Source: JBBIQS01 sp037442205 (GTDB lineage Bacteria > Myxococcota > Myxococcia > Myxococcales > UBA5297). Taken from it: a stretch of 64,000 nt of DNA. The stretch lies in contig JBBIQS010000035.1 in NCBI GenBank assembly GCA_037442205.1, positions 12,445-76,444 on the forward strand. Direction: 5' to 3'. Position numbers and translations under genes: made by a program. This document shows positions 16,474 through 27,848 of the stretch, in pieces (the first letter of the stretch is position 1; every line of letters starts with the position of its first letter). The notes beneath the pieces were generated by a model. It was not told the DNA's origin. It saw nothing but the letters and a program-made list of their open reading frames with translations, and searched no databases.

Positions 16474-18510
16474 ATGCTCGCCGGCAGGAGCCATCCGTTG
16501 CGCCGACCCCTTCCGATCCTGGTCCTCATCGTCTCCCTTGCGCCGAGCTCCGCTCACGCCTTCGACTATCTGGAGCACAGCTACTTCGCCGACCGCGCCT
16601 GCCTCGAGGCCCAGCGCCGTCTGGCGGGCTCGCTGGAGTCGCACCCCGAGCTGCTGCCGCGCTATCTGGCGCTGGCACTGGCCTGTCCCGAGAGCTGGAA
16701 GCGCCCCTACTGCCAGGGCGGCTACAAGCTGGCTGAGGGCGGATTGAACCGGCTCGCCGCGCCGCCCGATCGCAGCCACGACCTCTCCGCCACCCTGGGC
16801 GACTTCGCCGCGCTGGCCGATCACCTTCCGCGCTATGGCCCCATCCGCAACCTCTCGCGGGCCGAGCAGACCGGCCTGACTGAGCGCGCCCTCACCTGGC
16901 TTTCGTGGAAGTCGGGGGACGCCGGCGGGGTCATCAGCGACGTCGCCGAGAGCGCCTGCGACAGCGGGATCGAGGTGCCCTGGGCCGCGGTCGAGGAGGA
17001 TGTGCGCTCGGCGCTGGCTCGCGCCGAGGACGAGGGCAAGGTCCCGCAGCTGCCTTCCGGCCGGCTCAAGGCCAGCCAGCGGGCGCCGGTTCCGCGCGGT
17101 CCCTACGACCCGGCCGGCGTCTACTCCTTCGACAACCCGCAGTACCTGGACCTGGTTCGCCACAACCGCAACCACTTCGGAGCCGAGGCCTTCGCCACCT
17201 GGCTCGGCTTCCACAGCGCCGCCGAGGAGATCGCCGAATCCAGCTGCCCGGAGATCCTCGGGCTGAGCGCCTCCGAGCTGGCGGCCATCGCCGACGGGCT
17301 GCCCTACTTCCAGGAACTCCCCTGGAGCTCGATGAAGGGCGGCGAGCTGCGCCAGGCTGGCTGCGCGGTGCTGGGAGAGCGGGTCCGGCAGCGGCTGCTC
17401 GAGTGGGGAAAGCGCGCCGATCCGGAGCTGGTGGCACCGGTGCGCTCGATGCTGGACCAGTTGGCCGCGCCGCCGGGCGATCGCAAGCTGTTGCTGCTGG
17501 AGCAGACGGTGAGCGCGCTGATGGCCACCGTGTTCGAGGGCGGTGGTCTCCACTTCCTGCACGACTCGGAGGCCGGCGGGCACCTGCGTACCTTCCCCAG
17601 CCCACACGACCTGCAGCACACCCGCTATCAGCACGACCAGGAGGGCAAAGAGGGCGTCATCGCCAGCTTCGCCACCCGCACCAGCCAGACCGAGTTCGTG
17701 GCCTTCGGCGACAGCTACCTGCTGGGCCCCGAGCCGGGCTCCTCAGCGCACTGCGCCGACGAGCCGGCCTCGCTGGCGACCAAGGGCGACACCTCGGCCT
17801 GCCTGCTGCAGGAGCAGCGCGCTCTGCTGGTGGCCAGCGCCACCGCTTCGCTGCTCGACTGGGCCCTGGGCGGCCGCGTCGAGGAAGAGGACGCGCCCAG
17901 CTGCCCCGAGGCCGCGGGCCCGGAGCGGTTCGTCTGCCGCTACCTGCCCACCCGCCCTCCGGCAGCATCCGGGCTGGCCGCGTGGAAGCCCGCCCCGCAC
18001 AGCATCGAGAAGGGCGCGCTGCCGGTGGTTCCCGAGCCCTTCTCCTACGAGTCGGTGCTGCTGGCGGCGGCCACCGATGCCCGGGGAAATCGAATCGGCG
18101 TCGGCGGCAGGGTGATCTTCCTCTCCGAGCTCGGCTGGCGCGCCAACTGGATGACCAGCTACCAGGTCGGGCTGACCAGCTCCTTCGCCAGCGGCGAGAC
18201 CTCGGCCCTCACCTTGGACTACTGCTACTCGTTCCACTGGCGCTGGGCGGCCCGCTGGCTCATCAACGCCGGGCCGTTCGTCTACAGCGGCCTGCGCGAC
18301 ATGAACGGCCTGCCCTCGGTCTTCTCCGGGATCGGGCCGGCGGTCGGCACCTCGGTGCTCCCCGAGGGCTGGACCAAGGTCCCGCTCGAGCTGGCGATCA
18401 CCTACCGGCTGCCCATCACCTTCCTGGACAGCCGGGTCGGGTGGTCGTCGCGGGCGATCAAGATCGAGGCCCACTGGCTCGAGCTCGCCGTGGGCCTCGC
18501 GTTCCAGTAG
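16474..18510 (+). CDS. Exported protein with zinc-phospholipase-like His motif and C-terminal barrel-like region
   Basis: A 678-residue protein with a signal peptide (to about residue 29, SSAHA). The mature part opens FDYLEHSYFADRAC, and the middle reads GGLHFLHDSEAGGHLRTF, then HTRYQHDQEG. The His/Asp spacing (HxxHDxxxxxH, then HD) recalls the metal ligands of zinc-dependent phospholipase C and S1/P1 nucleases, but the match is only motif-level. The last ~150 residues (RVIFLSELGWRANWMTSYQVGLTS onward) look like amphipathic strands ending in F-Q, as in outer-membrane barrels. Function is not firmly assignable; a surface or outer-membrane metallohydrolase is my best guess. Confidence 0.65.
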   Translation: MLAGRSHPLRRPLPILVLIVSLAPSSAHAFDYLEHSYFADRACLEAQRRLAGSLESHPELLPRYLALALACPESWKRPYCQGGYKLAEGGLNRLAAPPDRSHDLSATLGDFAALADHLPRYGPIRNLSRAEQTGLTERALTWLSWKSGDAGGVISDVAESACDSGIEVPWAAVEEDVRSALARAEDEGKVPQLPSGRLKASQRAPVPRGPYDPAGVYSFDNPQYLDLVRHNRNHFGAEAFATWLGFHSAAEEIAESSCPEILGLSASELAAIADGLPYFQELPWSSMKGGELRQAGCAVLGERVRQRLLEWGKRADPELVAPVRSMLDQLAAPPGDRKLLLLEQTVSALMATVFEGGGLHFLHDSEAGGHLRTFPSPHDLQHTRYQHDQEGKEGVIASFATRTSQTEFVAFGDSYLLGPEPGSSAHCADEPASLATKGDTSACLLQEQRALLVASATASLLDWALGGRVEEEDAPSCPEAAGPERFVCRYLPTRPPAASGLAAWKPAPHSIEKGALPVVPEPFSYESVLLAAATDARGNRIGVGGRVIFLSELGWRANWMTSYQVGLTSSFASGETSALTLDYCYSFHWRWAARWLINAGPFVYSGLRDMNGLPSVFSGIGPAVGTSVLPEGWTKVPLELAITYRLPITFLDSRVGWSSRAIKIEAHWLELAVGLAFQ

Positions 18511-18521
18511 CCGGCCGCGGA

Positions 18522-18541
18522 AGCGCGGGCGAGCCCGCGCT
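18522..18541. terminator. Hairpin shared by convergent genes
   Basis: AGCGCGGGC (18522-18530) pairs with GCCCGCGCT (18533-18541) between the convergent stops of the exported protein and glycogen phosphorylase. There is no T-run on either strand, so the terminator function is only likely by position. Confidence 0.4.
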
Positions 18542-18544
18542 CCC

Positions 18545-21079
<2,535 letters not shown>

Positions 21080-21586
21080 TCAGCGGCTCCTTCTGCCTTC
21101 AAACGACCGGCCGACAGCCGGGATTGGCCTCTCTTGGAGGCTCTATTGGGCGCGCCACGTTAACCGTTGAGAACGGAAAAATCACCTCGGCTGAAAGGGG
21201 CCGACTGCGAGTGGGGTCGCACGCATGGCTGACGCTTGAGAGAGCGTCGATCGAGCTGCCGTTCGAGGACTCACTCTGAGTGAAACACGTCTGAGGACGC
21301 AGCTCTGAGGACGCTGCGACGCGCTTTCGCCGGCGCACCGAATTCCACCACAAGCCACAGGCGGCCGAGCGTTCGCTGAGGCGCCGACCAGGAAGTAGCT
21401 CGCGATGGCTCGGATTTGCTTCAGGCAACCGCGCCGTTCCTCGGCAGTTCTGCGATTCGATGACCTCCAGCCAGACAGGCCGCGGAGGGCAAGCGCGGTC
21501 CCAATCGAAGAAGCAACCTTCCTCGGCACATCGCATCAGTACGGCCTCGGCGCCCTTCAATTTTGCCGGGTTCAAAAGAGGAACGA
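21080..21586. other. Non-coding gap between divergent glgP and cytochrome gene
   Basis: About 500 bp without a supported gene and less GC-rich than the surroundings. Seen are a small dyad CCGTTgagAACGG (21164-21176), upstream of glgP on its strand, and a short direct repeat TCTGAGGACGC (about 21289 and 21305). It presumably carries the promoters of both neighbours. Overlapping frames here are Arg/Ser-rich and unconvincing. Confidence 0.45.
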
Positions 21587-22060
21587 ATGCGACGAGAGCT
21601 GGCGATGGTCGTAGCGCTTTCTGGCCTGGGGATCCTCGCAGCCGCCTGCGACGGCGCTGGCAGCGCCAGCGCGCCTGGCGAAGCGGCAGCGGCGACCCGC
21701 GCCGCCGCTCTCGGCACTGGCGCGAGCGCCGCTCCCGTGGGCCCGGTCTCCTTCGCCAAGCACGTGCAGCCGATCTTCGACAGCACCTGCGTGCGCTGCC
21801 ACAACTCCATGAAGAGCTACGGCAACCTCGATCTGAGCGCCGGCAAGTCCTACGCCCAGCTGGTGAACGTCGCCTGCAGCTGTGGCGGCAAGCGCGTCGA
21901 CAGCGCCCACCCCGCCGCCAGCCAGCTGTTGCTCAAGTTGGCCGGCGCCAGCGACAGATGCCGCGGGGTCATGCCGATGACCAAGGCGCTCAAGTCCTTC
22001 GACCCCGGCGCCTACGGCATCGTGGAGAGCTGGGTGAGCGCCGGCGCTCCCAACAACTGA
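21587..22060 (+). CDS. Lipoprotein with a c-type cytochrome heme motif
   Basis: A 157-residue exported protein. The leader ends ILAAAC (lipobox Cys), followed by an Ala/Ser-rich linker. The domain starts SFAKHVQPIFDSTCVRCHNS: CxxCH is the covalent heme-attachment motif, and 'FxxxVxPIFxxxCxxCH' is typical of small cytochromes in planctomycete and myxobacterial proteins. A downstream Met (GVMPM, near the end) is a plausible axial ligand. An extra CSC pair lies in the middle. The ATG at 21587 follows an AGAGGA ribosome-binding site, so the longer frame from 21563 was trimmed. It may carry electrons in the periplasm; the partner is unknown. Confidence 0.8.
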   Translation: MRRELAMVVALSGLGILAAACDGAGSASAPGEAAAATRAAALGTGASAAPVGPVSFAKHVQPIFDSTCVRCHNSMKSYGNLDLSAGKSYAQLVNVACSCGGKRVDSAHPAASQLLLKLAGASDRCRGVMPMTKALKSFDPGAYGIVESWVSAGAPNN

Positions 22061-22072
22061 ACGGGCTGGGCG

Positions 22073-22128
22073 CGGAGCGCTTGCCGCAGTGGGCCGAGTG
22101 TGGTGGCCTCTGCCCACGCAGCGCTCCG
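22073..22128 (+). other. Imperfect long hairpin between cytochrome and MaoC genes
   Basis: CGGAGCGCT (22073-22081) pairs with AGCGCTCCG (22120-22128), and an inner GTGGGC/GCCCAC pair extends the stem. There is no T-run, and the MaoC start lies 15 nt later. It could be a terminator or a leader structure that affects translation. Confidence 0.35.
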
Positions 22129-22142
22129 AGAAAGGCCCGCCC

Positions 22143-23024
22143 ATGACCGTCTCCGCCCGCCACCTGTTCCAGCAAGGTCCGATGTTGCTGACTCTGGGAC
22201 GCACCGCCCTCGGCCCACTGGCGCGCCGCCTGCCTCTTCTCAGGAAGCCGAGCCCGCCCGCGGAGATCGTGCGACAGCTCCCGCCCCGGCCGGCGGCTCT
22301 GATTGAAGACTTCGTCCGTGAATGCGGCGGCGACTCGGCGCGCTGGCGGGGCTCTCTCCCGCCGCATCTCTTTCCGCAGTGGAGCCTGCCGGTTGCCGCC
22401 GAGGTGATGGGCGCGCTGCCCTATCCGCTCCACCGCATGCTCAACGCCGGCTGCCGGCTCGAGCTGCGCCGGCCGATCCCGGCCGGTGAGCCACTGCAGG
22501 TCCGCGCTCGCCTGGGCGAGGTCGAGGCCGACGAATACCGGGCCAAGATCCGCGGGATCGTCACCACCGGCACCGCAGATGATCCCGACGCGCTCGAGGC
22601 CACCATCGAGGGATACATCCCTCTCACCCGGCGCCCCGGCGGCGCCAAGAAGGAGAAGCAGCGGGTCCCGGAGACCGCCCGCCTTCTCGAAGAGTGGACC
22701 CTGCCCCGGCGCGCCGGGTTGGACTTCGCCCTGCTGACCGGAGACTTCAACCCGCTGCACTGGGTGCCGCCGTACGCGCGAGCCATGGGCTTCCGCAGCA
22801 ACATCCTGCACGGCTACGCCCAGCTGGCGCGCGCGCTGGAGGGGATCGTCTCGCGCGAGCTCGGCGGCAATCCGAGCAGGCTTGCCTCCCTCGAGGTGCG
22901 CTTCACCGAGCCGCTGGTCCTGCCGGCGAAGGCCTCGCTCTTCCTCGGCTCCGACGGCGCGTTCTTCGTCGGCCGCGCCCCGGGCGAGCCGGCGAACCTG
23001 ACCGGACGATTCGAGAGGCGCTAG
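22143..23024 (+). CDS. MaoC-type double hot-dog dehydratase/hydratase
   Basis: A 293-residue protein whose C-terminal hot-dog domain holds the hydratase-2 motif: FALLTGDFNPLHWVPPYARAMG followed by NILHGYAQLAR (D-x-N-P-x-H, then HG). The N-terminal ~150 residues look like the degenerate first hot-dog. Such proteins hydrate trans-2-enoyl-CoA (R-specific) or act as MaoC-like dehydratases in fatty-acid metabolism. The ATG at 22143 was chosen over an upstream in-frame start because the residues before it overlap the hairpin region and lack similarity. No other fatty-acid genes are adjacent. Confidence 0.82.
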   Translation: MTVSARHLFQQGPMLLTLGRTALGPLARRLPLLRKPSPPAEIVRQLPPRPAALIEDFVRECGGDSARWRGSLPPHLFPQWSLPVAAEVMGALPYPLHRMLNAGCRLELRRPIPAGEPLQVRARLGEVEADEYRAKIRGIVTTGTADDPDALEATIEGYIPLTRRPGGAKKEKQRVPETARLLEEWTLPRRAGLDFALLTGDFNPLHWVPPYARAMGFRSNILHGYAQLARALEGIVSRELGGNPSRLASLEVRFTEPLVLPAKASLFLGSDGAFFVGRAPGEPANLTGRFERR

Positions 23025-23175
23025 CAAGCTGCGACCGCTGGTGAGCGGCCTTGCGTGCGGAGGTGCGGACGTCCAGACGCCCGGAGCGTGAGCTTCGGAC
23101 GGCGCCCGCCCTGCGCGCCGCGCGCCCCTGGCTAACCTTGATCGCAGACCCGATGGCGGGGGCGAGGAGGAGCGC

Positions 23176-23835
23176 ATGGCGAGCAAGGGACTGAGGGCTC
23201 ATGAGGTTCATCCGCTGCTCGTCCACGCTCCGCTGACGCTGCTGCCGGTGGCGGCGGGCCTCGACACTCTCGCCGCGATTACCGGAAACCGCTTCGCCGA
23301 GCGCGCAGGCTGCTGGGCTTGGTTCGCAGGAACGAGCGGAGGCCTCGCCGCCGGGCTGGCGGGCAGCGCGGCATCACAGGAGGTCAAGGCGGCCGAGCAC
23401 GCGCGCGATATGATGTTCGTCCACGGCCTGGGCAACCTGGGCATCGTGCTGACCGCCGCAGGGATGGCGCTCTGGCGTGCGTCCCACCGGGCGAACCCTG
23501 CGAGCGCGCTGTTGGGGCTGAGCGCCTGCGCCGCGGCGGTCTACACCGGCTGGCTGGGCGGCGAGCTGGTCTACGCGCACGGCGTCGGAGTGAAGGGGAT
23601 GGGAACGATCGTCGCAGAAGGCGTCGCCGACAGCCCGCCGCTGTTCAGCCGCCGCGGCGGCCGCAAGCTGGTGAAGGACTCGATCGGCGGGCTGCGCTGG
23701 CTGCTGACGACGCTGCGGCGCACCGCCCAGGGCGACTACAGGGTCCACGCGGCCGCCCTCGGGCTGCGCCGTCCCCCCAAGATCCTGGGCCGAGTGATCG
23801 CGCCCGAGATCAAGCCCTCGCCTTTGCCGTCGTAG
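23176..23835 (+). CDS. DUF2231-type integral membrane protein
   Basis: A 219-residue membrane protein with about four hydrophobic segments. It opens AHEVHPLLVHAPLTLLPVAAGLD, the His-rich 'HP-lxvHfP' start of DUF2231. It also has FVHGLGNLG and, in the fourth segment, YTGWLGGELVYAHGVGV (GWLGGxLVYxHGxGV), which are further family landmarks. The conserved His may bind heme or metal, but no function is established. The C-terminal ~60 residues are basic and cytoplasmic. It is monocistronic. Confidence 0.8.
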   Translation: MASKGLRAHEVHPLLVHAPLTLLPVAAGLDTLAAITGNRFAERAGCWAWFAGTSGGLAAGLAGSAASQEVKAAEHARDMMFVHGLGNLGIVLTAAGMALWRASHRANPASALLGLSACAAAVYTGWLGGELVYAHGVGVKGMGTIVAEGVADSPPLFSRRGGRKLVKDSIGGLRWLLTTLRRTAQGDYRVHAAALGLRRPPKILGRVIAPEIKPSPLPS

Positions 23836-23859
23836 CGTTCCCGCCGAAAGCGGGCGGCC

Positions 23860-25899
23860 TCAGTGCTGCCCGCCCTTTCCCGAAGCCGGCGCGCCCGTCT
23901 TCTTGGCGGGCGCCGCCGGCTCGCTCTTCTTCGCCGGCTCCGGCCTCTCGGGCTTCTTGCTCGACGCCGGCTCCTTCTCGGGCCGATCCCTCTCCGCCCG
24001 CTTGCTGGGCGCGGGAGGCGGCTCCGGCTTCTTGGCGGGCGGCGGCTCTGCCTTCTTCGCCGGCTCGGGCTTCTTGGCCACGGCCGGAGGTTCGGACTTC
24101 TTGGACTGTGCCAGCTCCACCTTGTGCAGCTCCGAGCCCTTCTCCGACTGCGGCGTCGGGAGGTCGTCCTCACTGGTGATTGCCACTGGCTCGCGCATCG
24201 CCTCGAAGATGATCTTCTTGAACTGGCAGGCGCCCGCCAGGCAGGCCACCGCGGGCTTGGTCACCCCGTCGAAGGCGTCGCGCCAGTCCGGGCCCAGCCG
24301 AATCGGCTCTCCCACCGGGCGCTTCTTGCCGCCGGCCTCGAGGGTGGCGCGCAGCTCGCCATCCCGGCTGATGTTGAGCTCGACTCTGAATTCGCCCGAG
24401 GTCGGCATCGGCGGACCGGCCATCGCCCCCTCGTGCCCGTCGAGGGACCACTCCAGGCCCACCCGGCCGTCCCACCCCGGGGCCACCACCGCCGCGTAGC
24501 GCCCCGGCGCGCTGTGGAGCATCAGCGCCGCCCGCGGCACCTTCTTCTCCCCGTAGAGCAGCTCGCCCGCCCGCGCCAGCACGCTGGGCCCCGGAGGCCT
24601 GGGCACCGCGAAGCTCGCCGAGAAGTGCGCCGTCTCGCCAGCCAGCCCCACCACCTCCAGAGTGGCCCGCCCCGGCCGCCGGTCGCCCTCGCCCGCCGGG
24701 AAGACCAGCGAGGCATCGATCAGATCCTGCGACAGCAGCCGTCCCACTCCGCGCACCGGCACTTCGTAGGAGCCCTCGAACAGCGCCACGAAGCGCCGCT
24801 GCGGCGACTCCTCCAGCCGGCTGCTGACCATCGCCAGCCCGCTGGCCGGCAGGTCCGCCGCCGCCGCCTTGGCGTACAGCTCGTAGGCCGGCTCCTTGGG
24901 CCGGCGCGCGCGCAGGCCAGACACTAGAAGCACCAGCGCCGCCGACCCCAGCAGGGCGATCGCCAGGTACCGGGCCACCAAACGCCCAGCGTGGGCCAGC
25001 CTGTCCGACATCTTCCTGGCGAAGGAGCGCTTCTGGTGCGTGCCCACCAGGCTCACCGTCAGCGGCACCAGCGGCTCCAGCTCGGCCAGCAGCTCGCTCA
25101 CCTTCTGGTAGCGATCGGCCGGCGCCGGCTTCAGGCAGCGGGCGACGATCGCGTCCAGCCGGCGGTCGATCCCCGGGGCGCGGGCGGAGGGCGGGTCGAA
25201 GTTGCCGCGCGGGACCTCGCCCACCAGCATCTCGTAGAGCATCACGCCCAACGAGTAGATGTCGGCGCGGCCGTCGACCATCTTGGCGTCCACCTGCTGC
25301 TCAGGCGCCATGTACGACAGCGTCCCCATCGCCACGTGGGTGTCGGTGAGGTTGTACTTCTCGCCCCCGCCCTCGGCGTTCTGGAAGCTGGCCAGCCCGA
25401 AGTCGCTGACCTTGGGGATCGAGCCGGCCTGCTCGTCGAAGAGGATGTTCTCCGGCTTGAGGTCGCGGTGGACGATGCCGCGGTTGTGGGCGTAGTCGAT
25501 GGCCCGGCTGACCTCGACCGTGATCCGCAGCGCCCGGGCCCACTCCATCGGCCGGTCGCGGATCATCTCGCGCAGGCTGGGCCCGCCGACGAACTCCATC
25601 ACCAGGTAGTAGGAGCTCTTCGACTTCCCCTTGTCGACGATGGAGACGATGTTGGGGTGGGACAGCGAGGCCAGCGCCGCGGCCTCCTTCTCGAAGCGGG
25701 CGACGAAGGCCTCTTCGCGGGCCATCTCGCTGGGCAAGAGCTTGACGGCCACCGCCCGGCCGAGCGAGAGCTGGACCCCCTTGTAGACCTCGCCCATGCC
25801 GCCCTTGCCGATGAGCAGGTCGATCTTGTATCCCGGGATGAACTCCGGCTCGGCGATCGCCGCGGAGGCGCGGCCTATGGCGGTCGGTTCGCTGGTCAT
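23860..25899 (-). CDS. Membrane Ser/Thr protein kinase (PknB-like) with Lys/Pro-rich tail
   Basis: A 679-residue protein. The kinase domain (~20-285) shows GKGGMGEVYKG, AVKLLP (catalytic Lys), IVHRDLKPENILF, VSDFGLAS and MGTLSYMAPEQ, so all key residues are present. One transmembrane helix follows (~320-345, ARYLAIALLGSAALVLLVSGL). Residues ~350-590 form an unassigned extracytoplasmic region. The last ~80 residues are a low-complexity Lys/Pro/Glu/Ala tail (KKPEP, KKAEPPP), possibly wall- or DNA-binding. The ATG at 25899 starts the conserved part; an upstream extension to 25986 lacks support. Such Hanks-type kinases are very numerous in myxobacteria. Confidence 0.9.
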   Translation of the reverse strand: MTSEPTAIGRASAAIAEPEFIPGYKIDLLIGKGGMGEVYKGVQLSLGRAVAVKLLPSEMAREEAFVARFEKEAAALASLSHPNIVSIVDKGKSKSSYYLVMEFVGGPSLREMIRDRPMEWARALRITVEVSRAIDYAHNRGIVHRDLKPENILFDEQAGSIPKVSDFGLASFQNAEGGGEKYNLTDTHVAMGTLSYMAPEQQVDAKMVDGRADIYSLGVMLYEMLVGEVPRGNFDPPSARAPGIDRRLDAIVARCLKPAPADRYQKVSELLAELEPLVPLTVSLVGTHQKRSFARKMSDRLAHAGRLVARYLAIALLGSAALVLLVSGLRARRPKEPAYELYAKAAAADLPASGLAMVSSRLEESPQRRFVALFEGSYEVPVRGVGRLLSQDLIDASLVFPAGEGDRRPGRATLEVVGLAGETAHFSASFAVPRPPGPSVLARAGELLYGEKKVPRAALMLHSAPGRYAAVVAPGWDGRVGLEWSLDGHEGAMAGPPMPTSGEFRVELNISRDGELRATLEAGGKKRPVGEPIRLGPDWRDAFDGVTKPAVACLAGACQFKKIIFEAMREPVAITSEDDLPTPQSEKGSELHKVELAQSKKSEPPAVAKKPEPAKKAEPPPAKKPEPPPAPSKRAERDRPEKEPASSKKPERPEPAKKSEPAAPAKKTGAPASGKGGQH

Positions 25900-25990
25900 G
25901 AGAGCAGCGAGCACGGTACCGCGCCCGGGCAAGCCGAACAATGGCTTGCCGCGAGGTCGGCCAAGGAAACGGGCGGTTGGAGGCACAAAG

Positions 25991-26458
25991 ATGCCGGCGA
26001 AGGCGTGGTGGCGGGAGGGAGTTCGCTTCGAGTGCCAGGGGGGCGGCGGCTGCTGCGTCAGCCACGGGGAGTGTGGGTCGGTTTACCTGACGCGCGAGGA
26101 CGCCGGAAAGCTTGCGAAGCACCTCGGGATCTCGGTGGCCGAGCTCGCCGGGCGCTACTGCCGCGAGGGGCAGTCTCCGCTCAACCTCAAGGACGCCGAA
26201 GGCAGCGAAGCCTGCATCTTCCTGGTGGACAGGCGCTGCTCGGTCTACCAGGCGCGCCCGACCCAATGCCGCACCTGGCCCTTCTGGCCGGAGGTGATGG
26301 GCCCGCGCAAGTGGCGCGAGCAGGTGGCCGGCTTCTGCCCCGGGGTCGGCAAAGGACGGCTGGTCCCGGCAGAGGCGATCGAGGCGGCGCTCGACGAGCA
26401 GCGAAGGGCCGATGCGCAGCTGGCGCTCGAGGGGGAGCAGGCCGAGGGCGAAGGCTGA
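25991..26458 (+). CDS. YkgJ-family cysteine cluster protein
   Basis: A 155-residue protein with the YkgJ/CxxCxxxCC-type cluster: FECQGGGGCCVSHGECG near the N-terminus, CIFLVDRRCSVYQARPTQCRTWPFWP in the middle, and a further Cys near FCPG. These Cys probably bind zinc or an iron cluster; the family function is unsettled. It is divergent from the kinase gene, with about 90 bp between the starts. The longer frame from 25796 is trimmed because it runs through the kinase gene's 5' end. Confidence 0.85.
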   Translation: MPAKAWWREGVRFECQGGGGCCVSHGECGSVYLTREDAGKLAKHLGISVAELAGRYCREGQSPLNLKDAEGSEACIFLVDRRCSVYQARPTQCRTWPFWPEVMGPRKWREQVAGFCPGVGKGRLVPAEAIEAALDEQRRADAQLALEGEQAEGEG

Positions 26459-26604
26459 CCCCACCGCCGCTGCCGCAGCCTTCGCTGGTCCCATTCCAGA
26501 GAGACCAGGGCCCGCTCGTCCGCACTGTGAATTGGGCGCGAGCGCCCCGCTCTTCCTAGGTTTTTTGGGAGTGGCAGAAGGGCCGGCCGCCGCGGAGGAG
26601 CCCC

Positions 26605-27255
26605 ATGGAAGAGACCCGGGTCATCGAGGGAGCGGGCTTTCGCTGGCGGGCGGCGTTCGCGGGGATAGTGGTCGCCCTGGGCGTGCAGGTCGCCTTGGGC
26701 CTGTTCGGCGGGGCGCTGGGGATCGCGGCCGCGCGGGGCCGGGCCACGTGGTTGGCGGTGCTGTGGAACCTGGCGGTCCCCTTCATCGCCACCTTCGTCG
26801 GCGCCTATCTCGCCGTGCGAGCGTCCGAGCGCATAGCGCGCCGGGAAGCGTTCCTGCAGGGACTGGTGGTCTGGTCGACCGCGCTGCTGGGAGTGGCGGT
26901 GCTGCTGCCCGGGACGCTGGCCGGCGGCTTCATCGGCACCGCCTCGGGCGGCGGAGCGGGCGAGGCGCTGGCTTCGTTGGGCGACCTCTCCAACCCGGGC
27001 GCGGTGGCCCGCGTCGCCGGAGGCATCGCCGCGCTTGGCGGCTTGGCGTCGCTGCTGGCGCTGGGCGGAGCGGTGCTGGGGTCTGGCATTGCCTTCTGGG
27101 GGCGCGAGCTGGCCGAGCGGCGGCCTTCTGGTCGGGTGATCGATCGCCAGCAGGGCCCGGGGATTGCTCCAGGTGCACCGGAGGCGGGCGGGCCGCAGCC
27201 GACGTTCACGAACCCCGGGGAGGCCGGGCACGCCGAGGAGCCGGTGAGGCACTGA
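26605..27255 (+). CDS. Four-helix membrane protein, unknown function
   Basis: A 216-residue protein with four hydrophobic segments (about residues 15-40, 48-70, 90-115 and 135-165) rich in Gly and Ala, followed by a polar Gly/Pro-rich tail. It resembles small YrzE/TIGR04086-type membrane proteins only in general layout; I do not recognise the family. It is followed by a small cytoplasmic-looking gene after 3 nt, so they probably form a two-gene unit. Confidence 0.65.
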   Translation: MEETRVIEGAGFRWRAAFAGIVVALGVQVALGLFGGALGIAAARGRATWLAVLWNLAVPFIATFVGAYLAVRASERIARREAFLQGLVVWSTALLGVAVLLPGTLAGGFIGTASGGGAGEALASLGDLSNPGAVARVAGGIAALGGLASLLALGGAVLGSGIAFWGRELAERRPSGRVIDRQQGPGIAPGAPEAGGPQPTFTNPGEAGHAEEPVRH

Positions 27256-27258
27256 GCG

Positions 27259-27531
27259 ATGGGACCGCGCGAGGTGGAGAAGGGAATGCCGGTGCGCGGG
27301 CACGGCGGGGCCCTGGTCGGCAAGGTCCTGTTCGGCCTCGACAAGAGCTTCGTGGTGGGCGGCGATCCCAGCGGCGCGGACGACGCGCTGGTTCCCTACT
27401 CGTCGATCGAGGAGGTCCGGGACGGCGAGGTCCGGCTGCGGATCGAGCTCGAGGTCGAGAGCTCGCTCGAGGATGCCGAGCGCGAGCCGCTCTCGCCCTA
27501 CTCCGACCCCGAGGACGGCCGAACGGCCTGA
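27259..27531 (+). CDS. Small PRC-barrel-like/DUF2171-like protein
   Basis: A 90-residue soluble protein. The pattern GMPVRGHGGALVGKVLFGLDKSFVV followed by VPYSSIEEVRDGEVRLRI recalls PRC-barrel or DUF2171-type beta domains ('V..G..VGKV...........VP...I..V.....I.L'). These domains often accompany membrane or stress genes. The assignment is by pattern only. It starts 3 nt after the four-helix membrane protein. Confidence 0.6.
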   Translation: MGPREVEKGMPVRGHGGALVGKVLFGLDKSFVVGGDPSGADDALVPYSSIEEVRDGEVRLRIELEVESSLEDAEREPLSPYSDPEDGRTA

Positions 27532-27538
27532 GCCTGGC

Positions 27539-27772
27539 TCAGCTCGGCCGCTGACTGGCGCGGCTCACCAGCTCGGCGGCCTCGTCGAGCAGGTGGGGGA
27601 AGAGATCGGGAGTGACCGCCGCTGCGCCCACCCGGCTGGCGACCAGGTGGCGCGCGCACTGGGCGAAGTCGCCGTGGCAGTAGTGGCGGCGCATCACCGC
27701 CGCCGCTCCCGGCATGGTGCTCATCTGCTCACAGAGGAAGCGGCATTCCGCCAGGAACTCGCAATCGGCCAT
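27539..27772 (-). CDS. Small cysteine-cluster protein next to a GGDEF gene
   Basis: A 77-residue protein with Cys at 4, 10, 14, 32 and 39. Its frame 'CEFLAECRFLCEQMSTMP...YCHGDFAQCARH' matches a small domain often found near or within sensory proteins of Deltaproteobacteria (C-x-F-(F/L)-...-MP-...-YC-x(5-6)-CAR(Y/H)). A metal- or redox-binding role is possible but unproven. It lies 76 nt downstream of the diguanylate cyclase gene on the same strand, so a sensor-adaptor role is inferred. Confidence 0.6.
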   Translation of the reverse strand: MADCEFLAECRFLCEQMSTMPGAAAVMRRHYCHGDFAQCARHLVASRVGAAAVTPDLFPHLLDEAAELVSRASQRPS

Positions 27773-27848
27773 GGAAGAGGTCTCGCGCTGTCGTTGCGGC
27801 GCGCATACTCGCCGAGTGGAGGGGCGGTGGCAACTGCCAGCAGGGCGC

